Position numbers and translations under genes: made by a program
Notes under the pieces: generated by a model
Told to the model about the DNA's origin: nothing
Database searches by the model: none
The model's input: only the letters and a program-made list of their open reading frames with translations
Shown: positions 36,755 through 47,359 of the stretch, piece after piece
Position numbering within the stretch: the first letter of the stretch is position 1
Layout of the letters: each line of letters opens with the position of its first letter
Assembly (NCBI GenBank): GCA_002701385.1
Contig: NZVD01000087.1
Location: 48,977 to 112,976 of the forward strand
Direction: 5' to 3'
DNA: 64,000 nucleotides
Source of the DNA: Rhodopirellula sp.
GTDB lineage: Bacteria; Planctomycetota; Planctomycetia; Pirellulales; Pirellulaceae

Positions 36755-37954
36755 CTAACCGAGGAAATACTTCATGACTTCATGGCCATTTGGATACTGG
36801 AGCGCAGAGGCATTTGCCTGATCTTCGTCATAACTAGTTTGGTCGTCTGGTGAGACATCGGTGCCAGTAATGGCAAACGGGACGATTCCGTGGCTGTGCG
36901 TTTTGGTGCGAATCGGAGTCGGGTGGTCTGGCGAAACAAGCACGCGGTATTCGCCACGAGATTTTAATTCGGCCACCAAGGGGCCCACGATATGCGTGTC
37001 GATTTCTTCCAAGGCTTTAATCTTGGCTTCCGCATCTCCTTCGTGAGAAGCTTCATCGGTTGCTTCGACATGCACACAGATAATGTCGGTGGAGTCCAAT
37101 GCGTCAATGGCCGCCTGTCCCTTTCCGGCATAATTCGTATCGGTGTAACCGGTGGCACCTTCCACTTCGATTCGATCCCAGTCGATTAGGGCGGCGATTC
37201 CTCGGAGAAGATCCACTGCTGTGATCATCTTGCCACGTTTTCCGTACACGTCCAGAAAGTCTGGCAGTTTTGGCGTAATGCCTAGTCCCCAGAGCCAGAC
37301 ATTAGTCGCGGGCAGTTTGCCGTTGGCAATGCGAGCCTGATTGACCGGATGGTCTGCGAATAGCTCGACACTCTTGCTCATTAACTGACTCAGAAGATCA
37401 CTTCCCGGCCCTCGGGGGAAATCATGAATCACGGTGTTGTCAGTCAGGTCGTGAGGAGGCGTCGTACGGGTGTCGTTACTGAATGGTGCTTGAGCCTGTT
37501 CACCGCGGTAAATCAGGAGATTTCGGTAACTAACGCCGGGAATGAATTCGAGGATATCGCTGCCGAGTTCCTGTTGCGCGGTTTCCAGTAACGCCACAGC
37601 CTCTTGGTCGGTGATGTGGTCGGCTGTGAAGTCCTTCATAACCTGATCTTGAACAGTCACCAGATTACAACGAATGCCCCAGTCTTTCGGGCCAAGCTCG
37701 ATCCCCTGAGCTGCTGCCTCCAGGGGGGCTCGGCCTGAGAAATATTCATTAGGGTCAAATCCAAGCAGAGACATGTTAGCTACGGCGGAGCCTGCTGGGA
37801 GATGGGGAGGCACATGATTGGCAGCCCCGATGACGCCACTTTGAACAACGGCGTCCATATTCGGAATATGGGCTGCCTGCAGCGGAGTCTTGCCTCCAAG
37901 ACTTTCCTGAGGTTCATCGGCACATCCATCAGGGATGATGATCGCATATTTCAT
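36755..37954 (-). CDS. ApgM-type phosphoglycerate mutase, possibly homoserine kinase
   Basis: Alkaline-phosphatase-superfamily metalloenzyme of 399 residues, similar to archaeal-type cofactor-independent phosphoglycerate mutase. Seen: the metal-site IIPDGCAD near the start, the phosphoserine region LPAGSAVANMSLLGFDP, and the late metal ligands in EATDEASHEGD and SPDHPTP. A branch of this family has been proposed as homoserine kinase because its genes cluster with threonine genes, as here between aspartate kinase and homoserine dehydrogenase. No GHMP-type thrB is seen in the window. Which reaction is catalysed cannot be settled from sequence alone; context favours homoserine kinase. Confidence 0.75.
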   Translation of the reverse strand: MKYAIIIPDGCADEPQESLGGKTPLQAAHIPNMDAVVQSGVIGAANHVPPHLPAGSAVANMSLLGFDPNEYFSGRAPLEAAAQGIELGPKDWGIRCNLVTVQDQVMKDFTADHITDQEAVALLETAQQELGSDILEFIPGVSYRNLLIYRGEQAQAPFSNDTRTTPPHDLTDNTVIHDFPRGPGSDLLSQLMSKSVELFADHPVNQARIANGKLPATNVWLWGLGITPKLPDFLDVYGKRGKMITAVDLLRGIAALIDWDRIEVEGATGYTDTNYAGKGQAAIDALDSTDIICVHVEATDEASHEGDAEAKIKALEEIDTHIVGPLVAELKSRGEYRVLVSPDHPTPIRTKTHSHGIVPFAITGTDVSPDDQTSYDEDQANASALQYPNGHEVMKYFLG

Positions 37955-37986
37955 GGTTTTAGCCTAAGGGCGTACAAAGGTGTAAT

Positions 37987-39285
37987 TTAAAGAACTTTAT
38001 AGACGACTGCCTGGGATTCAATGTTGTCCGATTGAGTGAATTCTGAAACGGAATGGATGATCGATCCGTGCGTGGTCTCGTGGCTCATAATCACCAACGG
38101 TACCGTTTCACTTGAACTCCCGTTTTCTCGTTTATGCTGAATAATGGAAGCGATCGAAACTCCGTTGTTTCCCAAGATACCAGTTATTTCGGCCATTACG
38201 CCCGGTTTATCTATAACTTGCATCCTCAAATAATATCGGTCTACGGTATGGTTTGCATCAGCCATTGAGATAGGACGATTGCTTTCAGACCATAATTCCA
38301 GGTTATTAAATGTAATTTGGCTTCTGCCCACCACCGTATCGATGATGTCGGCGACGACTGCGGAAGCGGTCGGCATTTGCCCAGCTCCCTGACCATGAAA
38401 AAACACGGGGCCGACAGCATCTCCGCGGACTCGTACAGCGTTAAAAGCATCTTGTACTTCGGCAAGTGGGTTACCCTTCTTGATTAGTGTCGGACTCACG
38501 CTCATCTCCACTTCACCATCGACAAGATTGGCAACAGCAAGGAGTTTGATTCGATAACCAAGTCGGTCAGCAAAGTGAATGTCGGCAATATCCAGCGTGT
38601 CGATTCCCATACAGGGAATGCGTTCCCAATCCTCACGAACTCCAAACGCAAGTTGACTCAGGATCGATAGTTTCTGTGTGGTGTCAGCTCCGTTGACATC
38701 CAGCGTGGGATCCGCTTCGGCATATCCTCGTTTCTGAGCTTCTTGGAGGATGTCGTCGTAACTGGCGCCGGTTTCCTGCATTTGCGTGATAATGAAATTG
38801 CAAGTGCCGTTGAGAATGCCGCGCAGGGATGTAATTTGGTTCCCCGTGAGACACTGCCCAATGTTGGTAATGATTGGAATGCCGCCGGCTACTGAAGCTT
38901 CGAAGGCAATGCATCGCCCGAGCTGTCGGGCTTTGTCAAATAGCTCCGGACCGTGGACTGCTAGTAATGCTTTGTTGGCTGTGATTATATCTTTTCCGGA
39001 TTCCAGAAGTTGCAGCATGATCGAGCGAGCCGGCTCGATGCCACCGATGAGTTGGGCTACGACTGAGATTTCGGAATCGTTGATGACATCATCAAGATTG
39101 TCTGTCAGTACGCCTTCGGGAATTTCCACATCACGTGGTTTGGTGATGTCACGAACGACTACTTTGTCCAGCCACGGAATACGGCCGGCGTGTCGAGCCG
39201 TTCGGTCACCGTGGTCGAGTAGCAATTTGGCAACACCCGTACCTACTGTGCCCATGCCGATGATGGCTATTTTTGTTCTTTCCAT
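37987..39285 (-). CDS. hom: Homoserine dehydrogenase
   Basis: Reduces aspartate semialdehyde to homoserine in the threonine and methionine branch. I start at the ATG at 39285, giving MERTKIAIIGMGTVGTG with the NAD(P)-binding glycine motif, because AGGGAAG lies just before it; an in-frame upstream ATG at 39318 adds non-conserved residues. About 432 residues. Further motifs are the GTCNFIITQM catalytic region and AEADPTLDVNGADTTQKLSIL. A C-terminal ACT domain (about 350-432: VIDKPGVMAEITGILGNNGVSIASI) provides feedback control, commonly by threonine. It is the first gene of the hom, apgM-like, lysC block. Confidence 0.95.
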   Translation of the reverse strand: MERTKIAIIGMGTVGTGVAKLLLDHGDRTARHAGRIPWLDKVVVRDITKPRDVEIPEGVLTDNLDDVINDSEISVVAQLIGGIEPARSIMLQLLESGKDIITANKALLAVHGPELFDKARQLGRCIAFEASVAGGIPIITNIGQCLTGNQITSLRGILNGTCNFIITQMQETGASYDDILQEAQKRGYAEADPTLDVNGADTTQKLSILSQLAFGVREDWERIPCMGIDTLDIADIHFADRLGYRIKLLAVANLVDGEVEMSVSPTLIKKGNPLAEVQDAFNAVRVRGDAVGPVFFHGQGAGQMPTASAVVADIIDTVVGRSQITFNNLELWSESNRPISMADANHTVDRYYLRMQVIDKPGVMAEITGILGNNGVSIASIIQHKRENGSSSETVPLVIMSHETTHGSIIHSVSEFTQSDNIESQAVVYKVL

Positions 39286-39615
39286 TACTTCCCTGTTCAA
39301 TCTGACAATCAATCTCAAGGGCCTATGGCCCTACTGGTATCCGCTACCAATGCAGATAAACGAGGCGAATACTCGGGGATTGATCCCTCATAGGTTTATT
39401 GAGGTGAATCCGTTAAACTCATAGGTGACTTAATTCAAGGCACCGCATATGTAGGTCATACTAGGTCGACAGTAAAAATTGGTCAAGGAGAGCCGATTTG
39501 CCTTAAATCGCTGCCTCTGAAAGCGGTTTCTGAGGTGTTAGTAGCAGGGAAGTAATGGTATCAGTTGATCGGCATGTTCGGCCGATTGCATTGAATTGCG
39601 AAAAGGAAATTCACT

Positions 39616-40683
39616 ATGGATCAGGCGTCAAAAGAATTCTTGGTTAAGCTCTTAGAGACTCCGGGGCCGTCAGGTTACGAAGAGCGGGTTCAACAGGTGG
39701 TTCGGGACTACGCAGCAGGATTTGCCGATGAAGTCACGACAGATGTTCATGGAAATGTGATTTGTGCCATTAACCCGGATGCTGATACCAAGCTGATGTT
39801 TGCCGGCCATTGTGACCAAATTGGCATGCTGGTATCCCACATTGATGACAAAGGGTTTGTTTACGCTCAGACTATCGGTGGCTGGGATCCCCAGCAATTG
39901 ATCGGTCAACGCATGGTCATCTGGTCCGCAACCGGACCGGTGCATGCAGTGATTTCCCGTAAGCCGATTCATTTGTTGACGGATGTTGAACGAAAACAGG
40001 TAGTTAAGCTTACCGATATGTGGTTGGATATCGGTGCCAATAGTAAAGAAGATGCAGAGGCATTGATTGAGGTTGGAGATCCGGTGACTTTAAGCCTGGG
40101 AATGCAGGAAATGTTAAACGGGTTGGCTAACGCACCTTGTATGGATAACCGTACCGGTGTCTGGGTGGTGATTGAAGCACTGCGCCGAGCCAAGGATCGT
40201 TATCCAACTTGCGGTGTCTACGCTGTTTCCACGGTCCAGGAAGAGATCGGATTGCGAGGAGCACGTACCAGCGCGTATGGGATTGACCCCACCGCTGCCA
40301 TCGCTGTGGATGTCACGCATGCCACTGATTGTCCGACTATTGATAAGAAGCAGCAAGGAGATATTAAGCTGGGCGGAGGCCCAGCAGTTTATCGAGGTCC
40401 GAACTGTAATCCTTTGGTGGTCGAAAAACTGCGTGATGTTGCCGCACAGGATCAAATTCCATATCAACTTGCAGCCATTGGGCGTGGAGCATCGAATGAT
40501 GCGAACGTGTTGCAGTTAAATCGTAGCGGCGTTGCGACAGGTTTAGTGACAATCCCGAACCGATACATGCATAGTGCAGTGGAGACGATTTCTTTGGATG
40601 ACATCGATCATGCCGCGTCGCTGTTGGCCGGCTTCGCAGCGGGGTATTCTGCAGAGGATGATTTTACTCCTCGGGTGAGCTAG
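39616..40683 (+). CDS. M42-family metallopeptidase
   Basis: Cytosolic aminopeptidase of the M42 family (often annotated glutamyl aminopeptidase or endoglucanase), which forms large tetrahedral particles and trims peptides. The dinuclear metal ligands are visible: His65 in AGHCDQIG, the Asp in CMDNRTG, the Glu pair in VQEEIGLRGA, Asp in AVDVTHATDCP and His in RYMHSAVETISL. Length is 355, normal for the family. The start ATG is preceded by AAAAGGAAA. It is a single gene between the threonine block and the second chaperonin locus. Confidence 0.92.
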   Translation: MDQASKEFLVKLLETPGPSGYEERVQQVVRDYAAGFADEVTTDVHGNVICAINPDADTKLMFAGHCDQIGMLVSHIDDKGFVYAQTIGGWDPQQLIGQRMVIWSATGPVHAVISRKPIHLLTDVERKQVVKLTDMWLDIGANSKEDAEALIEVGDPVTLSLGMQEMLNGLANAPCMDNRTGVWVVIEALRRAKDRYPTCGVYAVSTVQEEIGLRGARTSAYGIDPTAAIAVDVTHATDCPTIDKKQQGDIKLGGGPAVYRGPNCNPLVVEKLRDVAAQDQIPYQLAAIGRGASNDANVLQLNRSGVATGLVTIPNRYMHSAVETISLDDIDHAASLLAGFAAGYSAEDDFTPRVS

Positions 40684-40864
40684 CGTTCGACAAAACGGCC
40701 AAGGCTAATTTTCACCTTCCTTCATTTTCGTAATGAATCTGCAGGGCTTAGGTTGTCATTCTTTTTATAGCTTCGTTTATCGTTCCCTCGATTTCTCGCT
40801 GCTGCTTGAGTAGCTGAGGTTTGTGGTTCCCTTACGTGCCAAGCTCTGGCTGACGTTGTTTCTC

Positions 40865-40877
40865 TGTCAAACTGACA
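40865..40877 (+). promoter_or_regulatory. Upstream palindrome A of groEL2 (candidate activator site)
   Basis: TGTCAAACTGACA is a perfect inverted repeat of five bases with a three-base spacer. Centre 40871, exactly 40 bp before the centre of palindrome B. Confidence 0.6.
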
Positions 40878-40904
40878 TATCTAAAAGAGCTGTCCCCATT
40901 GCGC

Positions 40905-40917
40905 TGCCATATTGGCA
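40905..40917 (+). promoter_or_regulatory. Upstream palindrome B of groEL2 (candidate activator site)
   Basis: TGCCATATTGGCA is a perfect inverted repeat of five bases with a three-base spacer. Its centre is 165 bp before the -24 element and about 190 bp before the predicted start of transcription. Confidence 0.6.
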
Positions 40918-41073
40918 CTTGGGTCTGGGAGCTGATGATTTGAGCATTCTCAGGCGGTGACAGGGCAATTCGGCAACTTTGGTTTGTGAAATGCCGTAAA
41001 GTAAGTGAAAAGGGGTGAATAATAAGCATCTGTGTGCTTGTCTCGGAGCTGTTTCTGGCATATTTTGGATACT

Positions 41074-41090
41074 TTGGCACGCATGTTGCG
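41074..41090 (+). promoter_or_regulatory. Sigma-54 (-24/-12) promoter of groEL2-groES2-groEL3
   Basis: TTGGCACG-CATG-TTGCG matches the sigma-54 consensus with GG and GC ten bases apart. The -24 octamer is identical to that of the groES1 promoter. Predicted transcription start near 41101, leaving a leader of about 142 bases. Confidence 0.8.
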
Positions 41091-41168
41091 TTGTCCACTG
41101 TATCACTCGCTAATTCAGAAGCTGGCAAATGTTGGCTGACAGTTGGCGAAATGATTCAACAGATTATC

Positions 41169-41188
41169 GGAAATACAAAGTGTATTCC
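41169..41188 (+). promoter_or_regulatory. Leader hairpin upstream of groEL2
   Basis: GGAAATAC pairs with GTATTCC (one bulged A) around an AAAGT loop. It lies in the presumed 5' untranslated region, about 55 bases before the GTG start. Confidence 0.4.
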
Positions 41189-41242
41189 CGTTGAAAATTA
41201 GATTTAACGCTTTTGGAACACTCTTTGAAGGAGAATCCGGAC

Positions 41243-42949
41243 GTGGCAAAACAAATGGTATTTGACGACAAGGCTCGACAGTCATTGTTGTCTGGTGTTG
41301 CCAAGCTGGCTCGTGCTGTTCGCAGTACTCTTGGACCTCGCGGTCGGAACGCTGTCCTGGATAAAGGATGGGGTTCACCTAAAGTCACCAAGGACGGTGT
41401 AACCGTTGCTGAAGACATCGAATTAGATAATGTCTTCGAAAACCTTGGTGCTCAGTTGGTGAAAGAAGCCGCCAGTAAAACAAATGAAGTTGCAGGTGAT
41501 GGGACCACGACAGCGACCGTACTGTCAGAGGCGATCTTCCGCGAAGGTTTGAAGATGATTGCTGCCGGTGCTGACCCAATGGCACTTGGTCGCGGGATCA
41601 GTCAGGCTGTGGAAGCTGTTTGCGATAAAATCGGCAAGCAGGCGATCGCCATCGACTCCAAGAACAAAAAAGAAATTCAGCAAGTTGCAACTATCGCAGG
41701 CAACAACGATAGCACGATTGGTAACGTATTGGCTGACGCCTTTATTAAAGTCGGCAAAGATGGCGTGATCACCGTGGAAGAAGGTCGTGGAAGCGAAACG
41801 ACGGTTGAAGTAGTCGAAGGGATGCAGTTTGATCGCGGCTTCCTCTCGCCACACTTCGTTACCAACGAAACGGAAGTGACCGTTGAATTGGAGAACTGCC
41901 TGATTTTATTGTTTGAAGAAAAAATCTCTTCTAACAAGAAGCTGATTCCATTATTGGAAGCTGTCAGTCAGTCGAAGAAGCCGTTGTTGATTATTGCCGA
42001 AGACATCGAAGGCGAAGCTTTGGCGACGCTTGTCGTGAACAAGATGCGAGGCATCCTGAATGTCTGTGCCGTGAAGGCGCCTGGTTACGGTGATCGTCGA
42101 AAAGCGATTCTTGGTGATATTGCTGTTCTGACCAATGCGACACCGATCTTTAAGGATTTGGGAATCGAATTGGAAAGTGTCAAGCTATCTGATTTGGGGT
42201 CCGCCAAGAAGATTCGTATCACTTCTGAAAGTACAGTCATGGTTGGCGGTGCTGGCAGTAAGGAAGATATCGAAGGTCGAGCGGACCAGATTCGAAACGA
42301 GATCGAAGTCACCGATAGTGAGTACGATCGTGAGAAACTGCAGGAACGTTTAGCGAAACTTGCAGGTGGTGTTGCACAAATTAACTGTGGAGCCACGACT
42401 GAAACTGAAATGAAGGAACGAAAAGCGCTTTTGGAGGATGCTCGTGCTGCGACGCAAGCTGCTCTGGAAGAAGGAATTGTTCCTGGTGGTGGAGTAGCCT
42501 TGATTCGGGCAGACAAAGCAATCAGTTCACTTGGTTTAGAAGGTGACGAAGCTTTGGGTGCTCAAATTATTCAGAATATTCTGGACTATCCATTGCGAGC
42601 GATCGCGAAGAATGCAGGACTCGACGGTGCTGTCATTGTTAATCGTGTTCGTAAGCTCAAGGGTAAAGCAGACGGCTACAACGCTGATAAAGATAAATAT
42701 GGTGACATGGTGGAAATGGGAATTATCGAACCGGCAAAAGTCGTTCGTACCGCCCTGCAGAATTCCTCCAGTGTTGCTTCGCTTTTACTAACTACCGAAT
42801 GCCTAGTGACTGAAATTCCAGTCGAAGAAGATGATGATGACCATCATGATCATCATGACCATGGTATGGGTGGCGGAATGCCCGGAATGGGTGGCATGCC
42901 CGGCATGGGCGGCATGGGTGGTATGGGCGGCATGCCCGGCATGATGTAA
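41243..42949 (+). CDS. groEL2: Chaperonin GroEL (copy 2) with His/Asp-rich and Gly/Met tail
   Basis: A 568-residue 60-kDa chaperonin. I take the GTG at 41243, giving [16 protein letters not shown], because AAGGAG lies ten bases before it. ATPase motifs [28 protein letters not shown] and [14 protein letters not shown] are intact. The C-terminus is notable: a run of Glu, Asp and His (about 535-548, [13 protein letters not shown]) is followed by a Gly-Gly-Met repeat tail. Gly/Met tails help fill the chamber of classical GroEL; the His/Asp stretch could bind metal ions. It leads the groEL2-groES2-groEL3 unit under the second sigma-54 promoter. Confidence 0.96.
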   Translation: MAKQMVFDDKARQSLLSGVAKLARAVRSTLGPRGRNAVLDKGWGSPKVTKDGVTVAEDIELDNVFENLGAQLVKEAASKTNEVAGDGTTTATVLSEAIFREGLKMIAAGADPMALGRGISQAVEAVCDKIGKQAIAIDSKNKKEIQQVATIAGNNDSTIGNVLADAFIKVGKDGVITVEEGRGSETTVEVVEGMQFDRGFLSPHFVTNETEVTVELENCLILLFEEKISSNKKLIPLLEAVSQSKKPLLIIAEDIEGEALATLVVNKMRGILNVCAVKAPGYGDRRKAILGDIAVLTNATPIFKDLGIELESVKLSDLGSAKKIRITSESTVMVGGAGSKEDIEGRADQIRNEIEVTDSEYDREKLQERLAKLAGGVAQINCGATTETEMKERKALLEDARAATQAALEEGIVPGGGVALIRADKAISSLGLEGDEALGAQIIQNILDYPLRAIAKNAGLDGAVIVNRVRKLKGKADGYNADKDKYGDMVEMGIIEPAKVVRTALQNSSSVASLLLTTECLVTEIPVEEDDDDHHDHHDHGMGGGMPGMGGMPGMGGMGGMGGMPGMM

Positions 42950-43016
42950 TTTGCCTCGGGATTTTACGTCTAAACTTAGATTTCAAAACAAAGAAAAAAT
43001 GAAGGAATAAATGATC

Positions 43017-43316
43017 ATGGCAAAGATCAAGATTCGTCCACTGGATGATCGCGTAGTAATTCGCCCTGCTGAAAGTGAAGAAATCACCGCTGGTGGTATC
43101 GTGTTGCCGGATTCGGCAAAGGAAAAGCCTCAGCGAGGTACAGTAGTCGCCGTGGGTAGCGGTCGGTTACTCGAAAGTGGTGACCGTGCCGGACTATCAC
43201 TCGAAGTGGGTGACGTAGTGATCTACGGTAAGTTCGGTGGCACTGATATTGAAGTAAATGGCGAGGACGTCAAGATTCTGCGAGAAGCAGAAATTCTGGC
43301 GAAAGTACTCGACTAA
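43017..43316 (+). CDS. groES2: Co-chaperonin GroES (copy 2)
   Basis: A 99-residue GroES beginning MAKIKIRPLDDRVVIRPAESEEITAGGIVLPDSA. ATGs at 43011 and 43017 are both possible; the latter fits the conserved N-terminus and sits ten bases after an AAGGA. It shares the mobile-loop pattern with copy 1 but has RLLESGDRAGLSLEVGDVVIYG in place of the copy 1 sequence. It lies between two groEL genes, so which GroEL it caps is open. Confidence 0.96.
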   Translation: MAKIKIRPLDDRVVIRPAESEEITAGGIVLPDSAKEKPQRGTVVAVGSGRLLESGDRAGLSLEVGDVVIYGKFGGTDIEVNGEDVKILREAEILAKVLD

Positions 43317-43379
43317 CAACCAAGGTGCTTGAATCTCGGTTTGTTCATATTTAATTATTCAACTCCAGGAGTTTGAATT

Positions 43380-45002
43380 GTGGCTAAACAGCTTTTGTTT
43401 GAAGATAACGCTCGTTCACGTCTGTTGCGTGGTGTCAGTAAACTAGCCGATGCAGTTGCTGTCACGATGGGTCCAACAGGACGTAATGTGATTATTGATA
43501 AATCCTTTGGCGGACCTACCGTGACCAAAGACGGTGTTACCGTTGCTAAAGAAATCGAACTGGAAGATCGGTTTGAGAATATGGGTGCCCGCCTCGTGGT
43601 GGAAGTTGCTCAAAAAACCTCGGATCTTGCCGGAGATGGAACGACGACAGCGACCGTGTTGGCACGTTCGATCTATCGCGAAGGATTGAGGAATATCGTC
43701 GCCGGTAGTAACCCGATGTCCGTCCGTCGCGGAATTGAAAAGGCCGTTACCGCCGCCGAAAGTAAACTACTTTCGATTGCTAAGCCGGTTTCCAGCAAAG
43801 AAGAAGTCGCTCAGGTTGGTGCCATCAGTGCTAACAATGACGATGAAATCGGAAACCTGTTGGCTGACGCGTTGGAGCGTGTTGGTAAAGATGGAGTCAT
43901 TACTGTCGAAGAAGGTAAAACGACCGAAACAACTGTCGATTTCGTCGACGGGATGCAGTTTGACAAAGGTTACGTTTCACCTTATTTCATCAACCGTCCA
44001 GCCGAAATGGACTGTGTGATGGAAGACGCATATATTCTGATTCACGAAAAGAAGATCAGCAATTTGCAGTCTTTGGTTCCTGTGCTTGAAAAAGTCGGTA
44101 ACACTGGCAAGCCGTTGATGATTATTGCAGAGGACGTGGATGCAGAAGCGTTGACTTTGCTGGTTGTTAACAAACTTCGTGGTGTACTCAATGTCTGTGC
44201 TGTGAAAGCACCTGGCTTTGGCGATCGACGTAAGAACATGCTGGGTGACATTGCAGTCCTGACTGGTGGAACCCTGATCAGTGAAGATCTTGGTATTCAA
44301 CTGGAAAACGTCACTTTGGAACAGCTCGGTCAGGCTCGTAAGGTGTCTGCCGATAAAGGTTCGACAACGATTGTTGAAGGGCTTGGAAGTCGTAAAGAAA
44401 TTGACGCTCGTGTTGATCAAATCAATAACCAGATGGATCAGACCGAAAGTGAATACGACAAAGAGAAATTTCAGGAACGTCTGGCCAAGTTGTCAGGTGG
44501 TGTGGCTGTGATTTCTGTTGGTGCTGAAACCGAAGCGGATATGAAGCAAAAGAAAGCTCGTATTGAAGACGCTTTGCATGCGACTCGCGCTGCTGTGGAA
44601 GAAGGAATTCTCCCCGGTGGTGGTGTTGCTTTAGTACGCTGTACTGAAGCTGTGCAGGATGCTCGATCCTCTGCTAAAGGCGATGAAAAGATCGGAGTGG
44701 ATATCATTCTTGGTGCTTTGGAAGCGCCGCTCCGTCAGATTGCTGACAATGGTGGTATCGATGGAAGTGTCGTCGCGGACAATGTTCGTGATCATCGCTC
44801 GATTGCTTATGGATATAACGCCAATACTGGTGAGTACGGTGATATGTTCAAAGCGGGCGTCGTTGATCCTGTGAAAGTGGTTCGTACAGCTCTGGCTAAC
44901 GCCGGAAGTATCTCGGGCCTGATGCTCACAACCGAAGCTCTGGTAACCAACTATGACAAGGAAGACAAAGAACGAGGAAATATTGAAGGCAGTGTAAACT
45001 AA
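43380..45002 (+). CDS. groEL3: Chaperonin GroEL (copy 3)
   Basis: A 540-residue chaperonin with intact ATPase motifs ([46 protein letters not shown]) and [11 protein letters not shown]. The C-terminus, [17 protein letters not shown], has no Gly/Met tail. Compared with copies 1 and 2 it has [10 protein letters not shown] in place of [10 protein letters not shown], and the substrate-binding apical region ([19 protein letters not shown]) also differs. GTG start after an AACTCCAGGAG ribosome-binding site. Probably transcribed with groEL2-groES2; closed by the terminator at 45051-45081. Confidence 0.96.
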   Translation: MAKQLLFEDNARSRLLRGVSKLADAVAVTMGPTGRNVIIDKSFGGPTVTKDGVTVAKEIELEDRFENMGARLVVEVAQKTSDLAGDGTTTATVLARSIYREGLRNIVAGSNPMSVRRGIEKAVTAAESKLLSIAKPVSSKEEVAQVGAISANNDDEIGNLLADALERVGKDGVITVEEGKTTETTVDFVDGMQFDKGYVSPYFINRPAEMDCVMEDAYILIHEKKISNLQSLVPVLEKVGNTGKPLMIIAEDVDAEALTLLVVNKLRGVLNVCAVKAPGFGDRRKNMLGDIAVLTGGTLISEDLGIQLENVTLEQLGQARKVSADKGSTTIVEGLGSRKEIDARVDQINNQMDQTESEYDKEKFQERLAKLSGGVAVISVGAETEADMKQKKARIEDALHATRAAVEEGILPGGGVALVRCTEAVQDARSSAKGDEKIGVDIILGALEAPLRQIADNGGIDGSVVADNVRDHRSIAYGYNANTGEYGDMFKAGVVDPVKVVRTALANAGSISGLMLTTEALVTNYDKEDKERGNIEGSVN

Positions 45003-45050
45003 GGCCCTCAACAGGCTCCTCGGACTTTTTCCGGACTCTGTAAAAAAGAC

Positions 45051-45081
45051 AAGCCGCCTCCCGGAAGGGGGCGGCTTTTTT
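45051..45081 (+). terminator. Terminator between groEL3 and dnaJ
   Basis: AAGCCGCC-CCC pairs with GGGGGCGGCTT (one bulged T, GGAA loop), followed by a T run. It lies only about 24 bases before the dnaJ ATG. So dnaJ needs readthrough, or a promoter inside the terminator region, or its level is set by attenuation. Confidence 0.92.
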
Positions 45082-45086
45082 CATAA

Positions 45087-46256
<1,170 letters not shown>

Positions 46257-46272
46257 CAGGAGGGTCTGACGA

Positions 46273-46905
46273 ATGACTGAAGAGAATGAAAATCTGGATG
46301 AAGTTCTGCAGGATGAATCCCAGTTGGAAGAATTATTGGAAGAAGCCGCCAACAGCGATGAACAAGAGGTGGTAGACGAACTCACACCCGAGCAACAGAT
46401 CGCTGAATTGCAGGATAAAAATGTGCGTTTGCTCGCCGAAATGGACAACGTCCGTAAACGGGCGATGCGAGATGCATCAGAAAGTCGCAAGTATGCGGCC
46501 ATGCCGTTAATCACCGACCTGTTGTCGATGACAGACAATTTGCAAAGAGCTTTAGACGCTGCCGATGCGGCGGATTCTGTTGAGTCACTCAAAAACGGAG
46601 TCGATATGGTTTTGCAGGGAATTGTACAGATCTTTCAGAAGTACAGCTGTCAGCCTATTCCGACGGAAGTTGGACAGGCATTTGATATGAATCTACACGA
46701 AGCGGTTGGAATGCAGCCGAGTGAAGATCATCCGGCAAATTCAATAATGATGGTGGCCAGTCAGGGGTATGAACTGCACGATCGAGTGCTGCGGCCAAGT
46801 CAGGTTATCGTATCCAGCGGCTCCCCTCAGAGTGACAGTGACTCGATCGATGCCGAGTCTGCCGACGATACGGTCGATGCGGATGAACCAGCCACTGAAG
46901 AATAA
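46273..46905 (+). CDS. grpE: Nucleotide exchange factor GrpE
   Basis: Promotes ADP release from DnaK. The 210-residue protein has an acidic N-terminus (about 1-50), a long coiled-coil helix (LQDKNVRLLAEMDNVRKRAMRDASESRKYA), and the C-terminal beta domain with GQAFDMNLHEAVGMQPSEDHPANSIMMVASQGYELHDRVLRPSQVIVSSG. The extra C-terminal tail (about 180-210) is acidic. It follows dnaJ by 16 bases and is coupled to it. Confidence 0.96.
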   Translation: MTEENENLDEVLQDESQLEELLEEAANSDEQEVVDELTPEQQIAELQDKNVRLLAEMDNVRKRAMRDASESRKYAAMPLITDLLSMTDNLQRALDAADAADSVESLKNGVDMVLQGIVQIFQKYSCQPIPTEVGQAFDMNLHEAVGMQPSEDHPANSIMMVASQGYELHDRVLRPSQVIVSSGSPQSDSDSIDAESADDTVDADEPATEE

Positions 46906-46922
46906 GCCGGAAGGAAAGCCAG

Positions 46923-47234
46923 ATGCCAACTTATGATTATGAATGTGACCATTGTGGACACACGTTTGAGTTGTTTCAGGGGATAAACGAACCTCATAAG
47001 AAAAAGTGCCCGGTATGCAAGAAAATGAAACTGCGTCGCCTGTTTGGCACAGGAGCAGCTTTGTTGTTTAAGGGGTCTGGTTTTTACGAGACGGACTATA
47101 GAAGCGATTCCTATAAAGCGGATGCTAAAAAGGCCAAGCAATCCGAATCCGTGTCGAAGAAGAAAAGCACCAACTCAAAAAAGAAACCTGCAGCGAAGAA
47201 AGATACCTCTAAAGGAAGTGGCGGCAGTAGTTAG
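46923..47234 (+). CDS. FmdB-family zinc ribbon protein
   Basis: A 103-residue protein with the short zinc ribbon of the FmdB family: C8xxC11 and C29xxC32 in MPTYDYECDHCGHTFE and KKCPVCKKMKLRR. The remainder is a Lys/Ser-rich tail (about 65-103) that probably binds nucleic acid or is unstructured. Family members are often uncharacterised regulators. It starts 17 bases after grpE and is probably in the same transcript. Confidence 0.88.
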   Translation: MPTYDYECDHCGHTFELFQGINEPHKKKCPVCKKMKLRRLFGTGAALLFKGSGFYETDYRSDSYKADAKKAKQSESVSKKKSTNSKKKPAAKKDTSKGSGGSS

Positions 47235-47359
47235 GCCACCAGTGGGAGTTGCTTGCTGGGACTGCAGAGTTCTCGGCCTTCTGGTTGTTTTTATTTGAGC
47301 GTGGTCGATACAATACGCTCTTAGCTTGAAGTTGACTTTAGCATTGGAATGAATCTGTT

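Larger units (their letters stand above)
40684..41242 (+). other. 559-bp control region of the groEL2 locus
   Basis: No gene is supported. It contains two 13-bp palindromes (40865-40877, 40905-40917) spaced 40 bp centre to centre, a sigma-54 promoter (41074-41090) and a leader hairpin (41169-41188). I found no CIRCE element. The arrangement copies that in front of groES1. Confidence 0.7.
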
